A stretch of DNA of 64,000 bases from NCBI GenBank assembly GCA_019916065.1, contig CM034243.1:26624147-26688146 (forward strand). The letters run 5' to 3'. The position numbers and the translations under genes are program-made. The number at the start of each line of letters is the position of its first letter. The first letter of the stretch is position 1. The notes under the pieces were generated by a model that saw only the letters and a list, made by a program, of their open reading frames with translations, did no database searches and was not told the origin of the DNA. Of the stretch, positions 1-11,811 are shown in pieces. The stretch is from Vitellaria paradoxa (Eukaryota; Streptophyta; Magnoliopsida; Ericales; Sapotaceae).

Positions 1-165
1 TATGCCATCATCATCTAGGAAGGTGCGGAATCCTGCATTAACCAAAGCAGTGTAAAGATGGTCAGTAAATGTCTTCCGGGTGTCCTCACCTCTGAAGCTC
101 AAGAACACGTGATAATTATGTGGAGATGTGGAAGAAGAGCCTTCTTCTACTCTTCGGATAGCCAT
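1..165 (-). CDS. TNL copy 1, N-terminal TIR fragment cut by the window edge
   Basis: This is the first 55 codons of a TIR-NB-LRR immune receptor read on the minus strand, starting at the ATG at 165-163 and running off the left edge. The peptide begins MAIRRVEEGSSSTSPHNYHV and continues with the TIR core FLSFRGEDTRKTFTDHLY, where the alpha-A/beta-A signature of plant TIR domains lies. It is almost identical to the start of the intact TNL at 38429, differing for instance at residue 3 (I for T). TIR domains of this class act as NAD+-cleaving enzymes after receptor assembly in plant immunity (family knowledge). The rest of the gene lies outside the window, so whether this copy is intact cannot be judged. 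The reading frame is open over all 165 nt. Confidence 0.85.
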   Translation of the reverse strand, partial: MAIRRVEEGSSSTSPHNYHVFLSFRGEDTRKTFTDHLYTALVNAGFRTFLDDDGI

Positions 166-306
166 TAAGGAGAGCTCAACGGAGACCAGGGAGGACTGAG
201 TGCAAAATGCCGGTCTAAATAATTGTAGAAGCTGCTCTCCATCTGAATTAAAACGCGTTAAAAGTAAAAAAGAAAGTAAGTCAAGTCAATTAAAACGCGT
301 TAAAAG
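166..306 (-). promoter_or_regulatory. TNL copy 1 upstream region with two CGCG-box repeats
   Basis: The region directly upstream of the TNL start codon carries two copies of a direct repeat with core TTAAAACGCGTTAAAAG. Its palindromic ACGCGT cores lie at 253-258 and 295-300, roughly 90 and 130 bp from the ATG. The same pair is kept upstream of the intact TNL in unit B. ACGCGT fits the CGCG-box bound by calmodulin-binding CAMTA factors (established motif). A regulatory role here is inference from position and conservation only. Confidence 0.4.
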
Positions 307-676
307 TATAATGCCAGCAGCGTAAACTATTATTAAAATATTTATAAAATTAAAATTAATTTATGATAAATACTAATTTATCATTAAAATACTTATTTTA
401 ATAAAATTAATTATAATCAAAATAATAATTTATTATTAAAATGATTAATTTATTAAATTAAAATTATTTTTATTAAATAATAATCAAATTGTTAATTTTA
501 CTAAAATTAAAATTAATTATTTTATCAAAATAAAATTTAATAAATAATATTTTATTTAAAATGATTTATTTTATTTAATTTTTTAAAATTAAATACTATT
601 AAAATATTTATCTGTGATTAAATATATATATATATTATTAAATTAAAATTTTTTAATTTTAATTATTATCTTATTT
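307..676. other. AT-rich intergenic DNA, no gene seen
   Basis: This is very AT-rich sequence made of degenerate TTTATTAAAAT-type runs. It aligns by eye with 38571-38976 in unit B, so it belongs to the duplicated module. I see no coding potential. Confidence 0.6.
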
Positions 677-1542
677 TAACACATAAATACAACTAACCAA
701 ACCAAACCAAATCAAACCAAGCCTTTCCCATTAGGTGGGATCTGCTATATGGATTTGTCGACGCCAATTAGATCTGTTTAGGGGTATGTCCTCCGATAAA
801 TCTAGGTAAGTCAGGTTATGTTTAATGGTTTCTTTCCAGCTTCTCTTGGGTCTTCCTCTATCTCTCCTAGTCCTGGCAATCTCCATATTTTCACACTTTC
901 TAACAGGTGTCTCTGCTGGACGCCTTCTAACATGGCCAAATCATCTTAATCAGTTTTCTCTTATTTTATCTTCAATCGTGCTATTCCTACTTTGCTCCTA
1001 ATCTCCCCGTTCTTAATCCTATCTTTTTTATAATTCCGCACATCCACCATAGCATCCTCATCTCTGCAACTGCCATCGTCTGACCATGATTATGCTTTAC
1101 TGCCCAACACTCTGATCCATATAGCAGCGCTGGTCTAATCGCTACCTTATAATACTTTCCTTTCACCTTGACGGGGATTTTTCGGTCGCATAAAACCCCC
1201 GAAACACTCCTCCATTTGGTCCACCCAACTTGAATCCTGTGACTTATATCAGTATAAATCCCTCCATCTTGTTGCACCATAGATCCAAGGTACCTAAATT
1301 TATCTTTCTCTACAATCTTTTGTGTGCCTAAACTTACTTCTATACTACTCGTATCCTACTTTGACTAAACTTACATTCCATATATTCCGTCTTGCATCGG
1401 CTTAGCCTAAACCCTTTTGTCTCTAATATCCCGCCACAATTCTAACTTAGCATTCACTCCTTCTCTTGTCTCATCTACTAACACATAAATACATAAATAC
1501 AAATTTATGTATTTATGTGTCTCTAACACATAAATACAACTA
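677..1542 (-). mobile_element. RTE-type LINE fragment with a 19-bp target-site duplication
   Basis: A 5'-truncated non-LTR retrotransposon lies on the minus strand. The body is 696-1523, flanked by exact 19-bp copies of TAACACATAAATACAACTA at 677-695 and 1524-1542. The minus-strand frame 1280-987 contains IRPALLYGSECWAVK and MAVAEMRMLWWMCG, the region after the reverse-transcriptase core in plant LINE ORF2 proteins. Lower coordinates carry decayed coding sequence for the usual C-terminal end. The 3' end finishes in short TTTGG-type tandem repeats, not poly(A), as RTE-clade elements do. Unit B at about 38977-39010 is an empty site. The copy lacks the endonuclease and RT core and cannot be autonomous. 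Confidence 0.85.
1481..1520. repeat. Perfect 17-bp stem hairpin at the LINE 5' junction
   Basis: ACACATAAATACATAAA at 1481-1497 is followed by a 6-nt loop and its exact reverse complement at 1504-1520. The sequence resembles the LINE target-site duplication, once direct and once inverted, and lies between the LINE body and the second target-site copy. It looks like filler DNA made during insertion. Confidence 0.75.
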
Positions 1543-4313
1543 TCGTGTTTAAATTATTCAAAATTTTCATTTTCACTCATATTAAAAGTTTATTCGTCTT
1601 TAATAATATTTAATTAAACTATTTTAAGTTCTAGGATTAAGAAAATATATTTAAATTATTCCTTGATTGCCTAATTGGCTTTGTGTAGTTTGCAGAAAAA
1701 AATTGATTAATTGCAGTGTTGACACGTAAATCGTGTCGATATTTTCTATTTAAATGTCTTTTTAAATGATTAGTTTCAAAACTAGTCCTAACATTTAAAC
1801 AAATATTACATTTAGCCTTATGTACATTCCATCATTGCGAACAATTCTTATAAAATGGTCTTAAACTTCTAAAAATTAAAGCGATGACAATGATGCAGCA
1901 CCTCTACTTACACTAGCACACATTAGACTTTGCTCGTGAATGGGAGAATTAATTAGGTCTTCATTCTCAACATAAAAAATTATGGGCTTCTCTAGGATTC
2001 ATTTGATAAAAAAATTTTGATGAAAAAGAAAAATTAAAGTATGCAAATTAAAAAAAATTAAACTATGTAAAGTGAAAAATAAATTCAAATAAAATAAAAT
2101 TTACTAACTTGTATTAAGTTAATGCCTTGAAACACTTAATCTATAAATTTAGATTTTTAAATTTGACAAAATTTAGAGCACTTGAGTACAATTGAAGAAG
2201 AAACTTGAAAGTTGATAGTTTGGAAGCTGGGAGACTTGACAAAGAATGAGAGAATTTTTTGAAAGTTTAGTAGAATATACACGAGGTAATTATAATGAAG
2301 GATTGGGGGTTTGTAAATAATTTTAGAGATTTTATAATTCTTCTTATTTTTTTAACTGTTTATAGCCATTGGTGGCAACAACTCGAATCTAGAAGAGGAA
2401 AGTTCTTCAATAAGAAATGTATTGTGCACCAGTCATAACAAAATATAATAAAAATATTTGAATATGCTAACTATGATAAAATTAAGTTTAGTGCTTACCT
2501 CTTCAGAGCAAAATATAATAAAAAATAAAAGTATAGGCATATTATAAGATAAGACACATTTGAATATGCTGAGTTGTAGATATGACAAGATAAAAACCTT
2601 TTTAGAGAGATAATAAGATAAGACACATTTGAATAGAATGAGTAAAATAAGAAATATTTGAATACGTTAAGTCACCATATTAAAAGAAAAGTAGAGAAAT
2701 ATAGAGTTCATCTCGCGCGATGTAAAATACTGAAAAACTCTAAAAATTTTTAAAGATATCTAAAAGTTATTTGTTATATGAATTACGAACTCACAAATTA
2801 TCTTAAATGATCTCATTTTTTATCACTCTTAATGCCCCCATAATAAGATAAAAGCACACTAAGTCATCATAATAATATGAAAGATTTAAATATGTTGAAT
2901 CATCACAATAAAATGAAAAGTTAAGAGATATAACAAGATAAGGCATATTTAAATACGTTAAGTCATCATAATAGTGACAAAAGGTGAGTCATCAAAATAG
3001 TGACAAAAGGTGATTTCAATGCTTACCTACTTATAGAAATAAAATAAATAAATACATAAATAAAGACAAATAAATATTAAAAGATAAGGTACATTGGTAT
3101 CAATTGAGTCATCAATAACAAAGAGTGGCTTCAGTGTTTATCTATTTATAAAATATAAGTTTTAATTTTACACATTTAAATAGTTGAGTCACACAGTAAT
3201 AAGAAATATTTAAATCGCTGAGTCACTACATAAAGAAAAGCAGAAAGACATAGGGGTTGATTTGGAGTGCCAAAAAACATAGGTGAAATTTTTTAGAGTT
3301 GGAGTGTAAAAATTATTTGAAATGATGGTTAGATGTTTGTATTTGATTTGATAAATGTTGTTAAAAATTATATAAAGTGACACATGACAAATTTTAGTGA
3401 AGAATTAAAAAATTTTTAGAGTTTTGGTGAAATTTTTGGTAGAAATATCAGTCCAACTTTTACAAAAAAATCTGGGAAAATCTATTAGAATGCATTATTT
3501 TGCTTTGTTCCAATGGATTTCAATAAATTTTTTAAAAACATTGAAATTTTTTAAAGTTTAAAAGGTTAAAACTTTAAAAATTTTTTGAACTTTGTTTGAT
3601 GCGTCCCTAATAAGATAAAGCATGTTTGAATATGCTGAGTCATTATAACAATAAGAAAGATTTGAATACATTGAGTTATTACAATAAAAAAAGAACTGAA
3701 GATATAACAAGATAGGACACATTTAAATACGCTAAGTTATCATGATAGTGACAAAAGTGATTTCACGCTTACCTATTCAGAAAACTTACAAGAAATAAAT
3801 AATAAAATAACAAATAAAGACAAATAGATATTAATTAAAAGACAAAATACATTTGTATCAATTGAATCATTAATGGACAAAAAGTGACTTTAGTGTTTAT
3901 CTATTCATAAAATATGATTTTAATTGACTTTTATAATATGTGTGGAGCATAAATTTGTAGAGTGGAAAGAGAAATAAAAAGGAAAGAAAATTTATAATTT
4001 TTGTAATTTTACACAATTAACCGAGTAAACTTTGTTGGTAAAAACTATTCATTTTACTTTTATTTTCTAACTCATAAAAAACTAAAATAAATTAGACTTT
4101 ATCACTCCATTTTACACTTTACATTTTACTTTCCTTTTTCTTTTTCCTTCATCGTCGCCCTGGGCAAACCCTTCATCCGATGTTACCAGTATCTGATTTC
4201 CCATGTCATCCAAGCTAGTTCACTGGTAAGTGGAAGCAGATTAACAAGTGAATCAGAAGATTCAAAGAGTTGTAGTTGTGAGTCAAAATTAAAGGAACGG
4301 AAGTGTTTGAAGA
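1543..4313. repeat. Intergenic region with degenerate dispersed repeats
   Basis: No gene is visible. From about 2430 to 3950 a phrase resembling AAGATAAGACACATTTGAATA followed by TGCTGAGTCATCATAATAAG recurs many times with substitutions and variable spacing, so this is an old degraded tandem or dispersed repeat field. The same field occurs in unit B at about 39850-40400. A block around 2700-2840 resembles the small MITE at 30586-30742. The region separates the TNL (leftward) and the AKR (rightward), so it holds both upstream regions. Confidence 0.5.
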
Positions 4314-4587
4314 AATTGGGGCGGTGTTGATATGCCGAGAATAAAGCTTGGAACCAAGGTTGGAGGTAAATTGCGAAACTCCTTTCCAAAATCCGTATCA
4401 AGAATTATAATTCCTTCCTTTATATCAAATACAAATACAATTTAGTTCGGATTAATAGATTTAATCTGGAAGATTTGAAAACAAATTAGTTGGATATATA
4501 TGAGATCCAAGTCATTCCATTCTTTGGATTCCAGTGACAGTGGCATCAGGAAACTTTGTAATGTATCTGTCGGTATGTATACGTATA

Positions 4588-5415
4588 GAATTTATTTCAC
4601 CTACAATCCTGTGCTTTTGTCTTTTTACAGTTTGACCCCACATATTTTATAAATTTCATACTGAATCTCTTAAAATTTGTATTACATTCTTTAAATTTTT
4701 TCACTTAAAAAATAACTTGATCTTCAATACTATAAAATTATCGTTATATTCTTTATATAATAAAAAATATTTATATTATGATATCATCTATCTTTTTTCT
4801 AATATCAAAATTACATTATAATTAATTTATTAAATTTTTTTGGTGAACCTTTCAATATTAATTCAGATTATTATGTTTTGCATTTAAATGATTACATATA
4901 AATTAGTACTTATGCATAATTAGTTATACTTTTTTCAATTAATAATCTAAAAAACTAAACATGAAAATAAAAATTACATTATAATTAATTTATTATTATT
5001 ATTTTTTAACATTTCCTATATCAATACTTTAAATTATTATACTTTACATTAATATTTAAATTTATATTAATATAAACTAGTAATATGCATATGTATAAAT
5101 TATTATTACTTTTTCTATTAATAATCCAATAAATTAAACATAAAAATGAGAAAAATTTAGTTTTCCTCTTTTCCTATGCTTTCTTTTTATTAGTATCAAA
5201 CAATTAGAGAAAGAACTTTATTCTCAAATTTCTTTTTTTCATGCATTTTCTTATAATATTAATAGTAAAGTTATAAATGTAATTTTATACCATTGAATTG
5301 GTGAAAATTATTTTTTTGAATGAAAAAGGTAATACAAATATCAAGAATTAGGAAAACCTATATGGGATTTAAGTTTACAAAGGAAAAATGGCAGGGTTGC
5401 GGGTGAAATAAACCC
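4588..5415. mobile_element. MITE-like insertion in AKR copy 1 intron 1
   Basis: A segment of about 828 bp is present in unit A and missing at the equivalent place in unit B (around 43700). It has matching inverted ends: TTTATTTCACCTACAATCCT on the left, and on the right the reverse complement of TTTATTTCACCCGCAACCCT. The interior is AT-rich and non-coding. A clear target-site duplication was not resolved, so the ends could be off by several bases. Confidence 0.55.
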
Positions 5416-6437
5416 ATGTGTATATACGCTTGCTTCTCTGTGTATAATCAGGGTTTTGGTCCTAATGACGAGGCTACATACGGGCATCTGCAATGCCCCG
5501 AAAATTGATGACCGTTTATCATCTGTTCAATTACACAAACAACTATTATTAATTCTATACAAGAGCATTGTAAACTTTTAATTTCTTTCGCAATGCTGGG
5601 AATTGTATACATCTTCTGGCCTAATGATTCCTTGGGAATGTAATGGCTGACACTCTGTACCTTTTAGTTCTTTTGTGTTAATCAACTTTGAAGCTCAACC
5701 GATTAGGCTAGCTTGCACATTCTGCATATTGCTAATTTGCACTAAAAAATCTTAATATTTCCTCTAATGAAAAACGTTATTAGTCTGTGTTTTTTGTGTT
5801 TTCAATACATTAAGAATTCAATTTCCTCTATGTAAACATATATGGGAAGGGACAATCTAACCCTTTACATAGTCATCTTGTTTGAGCATTTGTAGTGTGT
5901 GTTTGGATATTTAACTGGATCAAAAGAAAATAGGACTATCTTTTATAACCCAGTCCACTTTTTCTTTTTTTCTTTTTACTTTCATTTTCTAAATTGTAGA
6001 ATCTTCTTTTTGAAGGTTTCAATATTGGGGTATGGCTACATGGGGCTTAGTGGATCTGCAATTCTCCTGTTTCTAAAGAGGATGGCATTGCGATGATTAA
6101 GTATGCATTCAGTAAAGGAATAACATTTTTGATAGTACCTCAGATGCTTATGGTGCAAACATTCTAATTAAATATTGGCGGGAAAGGTAATTGTGTGAGA
6201 ACATCCTTCATTGAGGCGGTATCCATAAATTATGGTTTGCCATTAAGACTTGGTTATTATAGTCATTTCTGCACATTCAGTGTATTCCATTGATAGAGCA
6301 ACATACTAAGAAATTGAAAGGCTTTTGTTGGAATTGTTTGTTTGGATATTTCTGGTATGCTAAACACAATGCTCATTACCATACCTGTGAAGGGAGTGAG
6401 ATACAACTGTAGTTATATTATTCTGATTGCACTTTTC

Positions 6438-6583
6438 TCCTCTCTCTCTCTCTCTCTCTCTCTCTAATTTTTGAATTAACTATAAATTATCTTTGTGGCT
6501 GACGTTTGATATCAAACCATTTATGTTCTTGGGTGTTTGCATTTGTGTTGTGATCTCTCTCTCTCTGCACACACACACACACA
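6438..6583. repeat. Intronic CT and AC microsatellites
   Basis: A (TC)n run lies around 6438-6464, with shorter CT and AC runs around 6557-6583. They are in AKR copy 1 intron 2. Unit B has shorter runs at the same place. Confidence 0.6.
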
Positions 6584-6825
6584 GATACCAGATTTCCATT
6601 AATTTCCATTATTGTTTATTAGGTCATTGAATGGAATGTTCTTTGGGTGATTTGCAATGTAACGTCAAAATTCAATATGAATTTTGCATTTACATATGTA
6701 AGTTTCATATTAAAAGGGGCCATTTGTGTGTGTATATATATATTTGGTTTGAAGAGGGGCGTATACGTGTTTGTGGATTTGTTACTTGTCTGTATATTGC
6801 AAATATAGATAAAGAGTAGTATTTA

Positions 6826-7231
6826 TATTTCGTCTGAAACATTTTTCTCTTAGAGTTAATTTGATTTTAAAATAAAGAATTGATTTGATTAATTTGGTAA
6901 GTAAAATTTTGAGTTTAGAATATATTTTGAATTTAAGAATTGAATTGATTTGATTTGAAGAGAAATACCAAATTTGACCATGTTAATAGAAAATAGAAAA
7001 TATGATATATGAAGAAAATTTATTCATTTACTTACATGGCATAAGAAACAATGAATTCTTATCAAATTTTATTATTTTGGATTGGATTTCAAATAATATA
7101 AAAATCCTAAAATTTAAGTTAGAAATGAAATCAAAATCAACTTATAAAATTTTATTTTAATTCCAAATATAAGAATTGGTGAGAATTCTCATCAAATAAA
7201 ATCAACCCTATCAAATCCACAATTTCAAATG
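6826..7231. mobile_element. Probable MITE-like insertion in AKR copy 1 intron 2
   Basis: About 400 bp present here is absent from unit B, where the flanks join near 45805. The two ends show weak inverted similarity (TAGAGTTAATTTGATTTTA on the left; the right end reversed reads TAGGGTTGATTTTATTT) with a possible AGTAT flank repeat. It is non-coding. The element class is not determined and the boundaries are approximate. Confidence 0.4.
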
Positions 7232-7585
7232 GAGTATGTGATTTGTGATGTGTGAACATAGATAGCTTGCATGTAAAACAAGTTGATTTGTATGTAAGTC
7301 AAATAAAGCATGTAAAACAAGAGGGTTTGTATAAAAATCATACATCAGCATTCTAGAAGATGAAAAGAAATGAAAAGCTCATGTTTACCTCAAAACAATC
7401 CATACAAAGCTTGAATTTAGGCTTAGTCCTTTCCCCAAAATCTACTCTACCAACATTGAAATTACATAAAACAAATAAAAGGAGGCAAGAAAATGAAACC
7501 CTTGGTGAGGAGGAAAATAGAGCTTCCCTCTCCTTTCGAAAATTTGAAACAAAATATAAGGAATGCCCTACACACAAACCCTAGG

Positions 7586-7977
7586 GCAATGTTTGTTAGC
7601 CGGATAAAATGGCCGGATTGGATAACAAATCCGTGGGTCCCATATTATGAAGTGTTTGTTGATTTTGGAAGAGAGGATGAGAAATTCATGGGCCCCACTA
7701 ATCCCATGAACTTGTCGGATGAGTAATACCACTGGGGGTGTGGTATTATTAATACCCCCACCTCCGGATTTGTTTCCCGCTAAGATCCAAAGTCAAAAAT
7801 TATTTCTTATCACATCACATATCAAATCATACTTTTTATCCCACTTTATATCCCACCAACCAAATACAAAAAAAATAATCCTACATTAAAAATTAATCCC
7901 ATCTTTTATCCAATCCCATTTGTAGACCCCACGGTATTACTTATCTCCCATTTTTTAATCCCTCAAACAAACACAGC
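7586..7977. mobile_element. 392-bp MITE in AKR copy 1 intron 2
   Basis: A short non-coding element has imperfect terminal inverted repeats: GCAATGTTTGTT on the left, and right end AACAAACACAGC. It is flanked on both sides by CTAGG (7581-7585 and 7978-7982; the match extends to CCTAGG). Unit B at about 46145-46155 has the uninterrupted target, so the element inserted after the duplication. Small ORFs across it have no coding character. The superfamily is uncertain because target-duplication length is ambiguous. Confidence 0.65.
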
Positions 7978-8739
7978 CTAGGTGTATTTATAGCTAAAAC
8001 TTTCGAAACAACATTGAAATGACACTTTCTGGTGCACGACATTTGGACAGGGCCATTGGGTGTCAGACGTGAGGTAGAAAATAGCCCTTGGATTGCTGAA
8101 TTGGTTGTGTGGTCTGGACAACGATTCTGGGATTTAGACGCTGGGCATTTCTCAGGCTGGCATTTGGACAGGAAACCTAGTTTTCGATTGCTTTAGGCTG
8201 ATTTGTTTTTTGCTTGCTTGCTCTGGACCTTGGTTGCTTAGGTTTGGATGTGGGGTGCTATTTGGTTAATTTTTTGCATTTATTTACCTCTGGCTCATCT
8301 CCCTTGTTGTATCCTTTGTATGTCTTGAAAATGCACAAAACAATACAAATTGCAAAGTTATGAGATATCATTGATAAAACCAAGCCAAAAATGTGATAAA
8401 ACTATGCAATGGGCACTCTAAAACCATTTAAATATATGCCATATTGAGTGCTCATTGATATTTTAGATAATATTTTCTATGATGAAATGATAATTAACTT
8501 TTTACGTGTGGTCCTTTCATAAAAAACTAGATTTGGAGGCAATGATTTGACCACACAGTTACTTCATAGGCTGTCAATGATGAACCCTAGTTTCTCCAAT
8601 ATATATCGTACCAAATTAAGTCTCATGAGACATGAGTCATGGTTTATACTCGGTCACTACGTTTGCTTTTTACTTTTCTAATACACTAAGTTGCATCCAA
8701 CAAAGATGTAGTAACTAGTAGTAGATGTTTTTAGATGTT

Positions 8740-10473
8740 GATCGAGCCCAATTTTCATAATTGAATTGATGTGTGCCCATCGTCTTGGCACAATAAAACT
8801 TTGGTAGGTGGGATTTGGATAACTGCATTCTATGACTAGTATGAGGAAATTCTAGGAGTTGATTGATCACACTCGTGGTGAAAGAGATGTCAGTTTAGTA
8901 ACTATAAAAAAATTTAGCTTTCTAACAAACCTCTAATATTGACTTGGATATCCAATAACTACCCCTCATTAGCAATCAATTTGGTGTTAGATCCATCGGA
9001 TAAATTTCTTATCTCCCTATTTGGAAAATTTTTCCTTAGGCTAAAGTTCTTATCCACTCGTGGATGCGTAGGGTGTCTATGAATCTAACTACAAGCTTGC
9101 ACGCATCTCCATGTTTTCCACTGAACCTTAGAAATTTAGGTACGATGTACCCTTCAAGATAATGGTCTTAATATCTTCGATAGTAAGGAGGACGGAGGTC
9201 AAACTTCAAGTTAAGGGAAGTGTGGAACTCTTCTGATGGACCAGATCGTAAAAGTGACTTTTGAGTTGATCTAGGGTAACATAGGTGGAGAACTCTATTT
9301 AGGAAGTTTTGTTTGGAAGAATTAGAGGGGCAAGGTTAAAGGTTATTTGAGGGAGATTGTTGGAAGTACAATAGTGATGGATTCGATGATTTGCTTTGAG
9401 AGGATGTTAAGGGGCCCACCAAATGCAAAGCCCATTCTCATAGAATGGGTCCCCCATGACGGGTTGATGTTGGGTGAAGGAGCTAGAGAAAGCCTGGTGG
9501 CAATGCCAACACTAAGAAGAGAATATGAAAGTCTCCTTTATTAGGACAAGTAGGGTTACTCTAAGGTAAGCAGTGGAGGTGGTGCTTGGCTACATTGAAG
9601 GACTAAGATATCCATCATCATGACTTGCTTGGATTGCTGGATGACCTTGTAAGGGCTGATAGAAGGAAAACATTTGGTCTATGAGGGCTCAACGTTGCTC
9701 CAAGACAAGTTCCGACAGGTGTTGCTCCACGTAGTGTTTATCTTCTTCATTGTAGGAGATGACATTGCCACCTTTTTAATCGGCTGGATTCGTTTGGCTG
9801 GCTGAGTTCTTGAAGGGTACAATGGAAGGCATTCAACACTCTTTTTGATTGGTGTTTGATGTGTGTGACTAGGACTTCGCTGGATGTTTTGATTAACTAG
9901 GAACAATTTTGATAATTGTTGATGATTAGACAAATTGAAGGTGAGCAGGCTAACAATTAAAGTAGTTTGGAGTAAGAGAGAGTGCAATAGAGAGAGGTTT
10001 GGGTATGGTAAAGAATTCGAGTAAATGAAAAAGGTAGACAAATGAAGGTATTTATAGGGGAGGATCTGGCCAAGGAGACTAGACTTCACATGCCTAGGTC
10101 AATGATCCTTGAACAAGTGCCCAAACTTTGCATGATCTAACCCAACCATTAGTAGGATAACCCGACTAGGTAGTAGTGGCATCCCTTTACAATTGGCTGG
10201 CACATGTTCATGGTGATACTGTATGGGTAGGCACGTTACGGTTGGTTTGTTCTGTAATGCTTCTCTTTTTAAACTAGTTGAGCAGTCTCAATGAATCTCC
10301 TAGCTCTAGCCACTAAGGCACCGGTTCTTGATGATCCTTTGCATAAATGGGAGGAGTATAAGACCCTTGAGGAGCTAAAAAGTGAGGCATTTCTTTGGTG
10401 GGCATCCCCAGGGCTTGCTTCTAACCTAGAGTGATTAGCCTTCATAAATTGTTGTGTTGTGGCCTTGGAAAGC
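8740..10473 (-). mobile_element. Decayed LTR-retrotransposon remnant (gag and LTR-like), unit A
   Basis: This is homologous to 46900-48540 in unit B, where a minus-strand frame still reads VPKFVSFDGKHRDARKHVV, a phrase typical of Ty3/gypsy Gag. Here that frame is broken around 9100-9240. Upstream on the minus strand, around 10050, lies CCCTATAAATACC followed by pyrimidine-rich sequence, which resembles an LTR promoter/leader. No pol or paired LTR was found. Because both units have it, it predates the duplication. Confidence 0.5.
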
Positions 10474-10737
10474 TTTGTGGGATCATTCAAGGGGTGTGTT
10501 AGGGCCAACGAGACCCACTAATAGGTTTAGTTTAAGCCTTAGTAGCAGTTTTTTTAAGTATTTTTTTTTTATTTTCTGCAGTATTTTATATTTTATAGTA
10601 GTCTTATAGATAGTGTTTAAAGTCGTCCTTTTGAAAAAGTTATGTGCTTGTCATGTGAGTTTTTAATTACCTTGGAGAGATAGGATTAAAGAATTAGGAC
10701 AATTTTTTTTTTCTTGCTGTTATTTTAATTAAAAAAT

Positions 10738-11811
10738 ATAGAGAATGCTATTGAGATAAAAAATATTTGTCAGAATACTATTAATAAGAATGTACTTTTA
10801 TAATACGTTTTCATTAAACTTAAAAACACACTTTCATCTTGCATTTTCCTTGTATTTTGGTTGGCTAAAAAATGCATTTTTGTTCTGTGTTTTATACTTA
10901 TCTAAAACGTATTTGAAATTGCATTTTTTTTGTGTATATTTGTTATTCTTATATTCCTCTTTCATTTTATCCTCTTCTTTGTTTTTTTTTTTTTTTTTTT
11001 TTCTTTTTTCCCCTTATCCTCCTCTTCTACTCCTCTTCTTAAGTTTTTTAGTATATCTCGTTGTACTAAAAATTAAAAAGATATACTAAAAATTTTAAAT
11101 TTCAGGGCAGTTGAAGAGAAGATAAATATGCATAAGAGAATAGGATAAGAAGGAAAAAAGTAGGGGATAAAAAGTAAAGAAGGAAAGAAGAAGAGGATAA
11201 AAAGAAAAGAAAAATATCAAATAATAGATGTACATACATGTGCTGAAATATTCTATATATACATACATATTCTCTGAAGTATTTCGTGTATTGATCTTAA
11301 GAGTACTAGTATATCTCTTTAATTTCTTTACTATACTAAAAATGAAAAAGATATACTAAAAATTGCAAGGCTCACTAAGGAGAAGAGAAGAGAAAATGAA
11401 TGAAAGAAGAAGAGGTACATATTCTCTGAAGTATTTTGCATATTGATTTTAAGAGTTTTAGTATATCTCTTTAATTTCCTTACTAACTAAAAATGAAAGA
11501 GATATACTAAAAATTGTAAGGCTCAATACAGAGAAGAGAAGAGAAAATGAATGAAAGAAGAAGAGGACAAAAAGGAAGGAAAAAGATCATACTAAAGCAC
11601 ATAGAAAACACAATATCAAAATGTGTTCTCAAATAAGGATAAAACACAATGTCAAAATACGTTTTCAGATAGATCTAAAATATAAAGAAGAAAATGCATT
11701 TTGACAATGTGTTTTTAGGTAAATTGAAAACGCATTATCAAAGTGCATTTTTCATTAACAGTATTCTAACAAATAGTTTTATCTAGACAGTATTTTCTAT
11801 AATTTGTACTA
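10738..11811. mobile_element. Nested foldback element with terminal inverted repeats of about 100 bp
   Basis: The left end starts TATAGAGAATGCTATTGAG and includes GTCAGAATACTATTAATAA. The reverse complement of the right end gives TATAGAAAATACTGTCTAG and GTTAGAATACTGTTAATGA, and similarity continues through the AAAACGCATT-type stretches for roughly 100 bp. The interior has poly(T) and purine-rich tracts and a tandem repeat. The target duplication was not resolved. Confidence 0.55.
11280..11575. repeat. Two tandem repeat units of about 140 bp with internal short inverted repeats
   Basis: Two consecutive units each contain TTCTCTGAAGTATTT, TTTAGTATATCTCTTTAAT, then its near-inverse AAAGATATACTAAAAATTG, then a GAAGAGAAGAGAAAATGAAT purine tract. 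A weaker third relative lies upstream at about 11040-11160. The short TAGTATATCT/AGATATACTA pairs could form hairpins. Confidence 0.6.

Noticed and set aside
4183..4401. Minus-strand 72-codon frame, with a partner at 43337-43528
   Set aside because: It is antisense to AKR exon 1 and its leader; no domain. The similarity between units is explained by the duplication.
7353..7726. Overlapping short frames on both strands
   Set aside because: They cross the boundary of the MITE at 7586 and have no coding bias.
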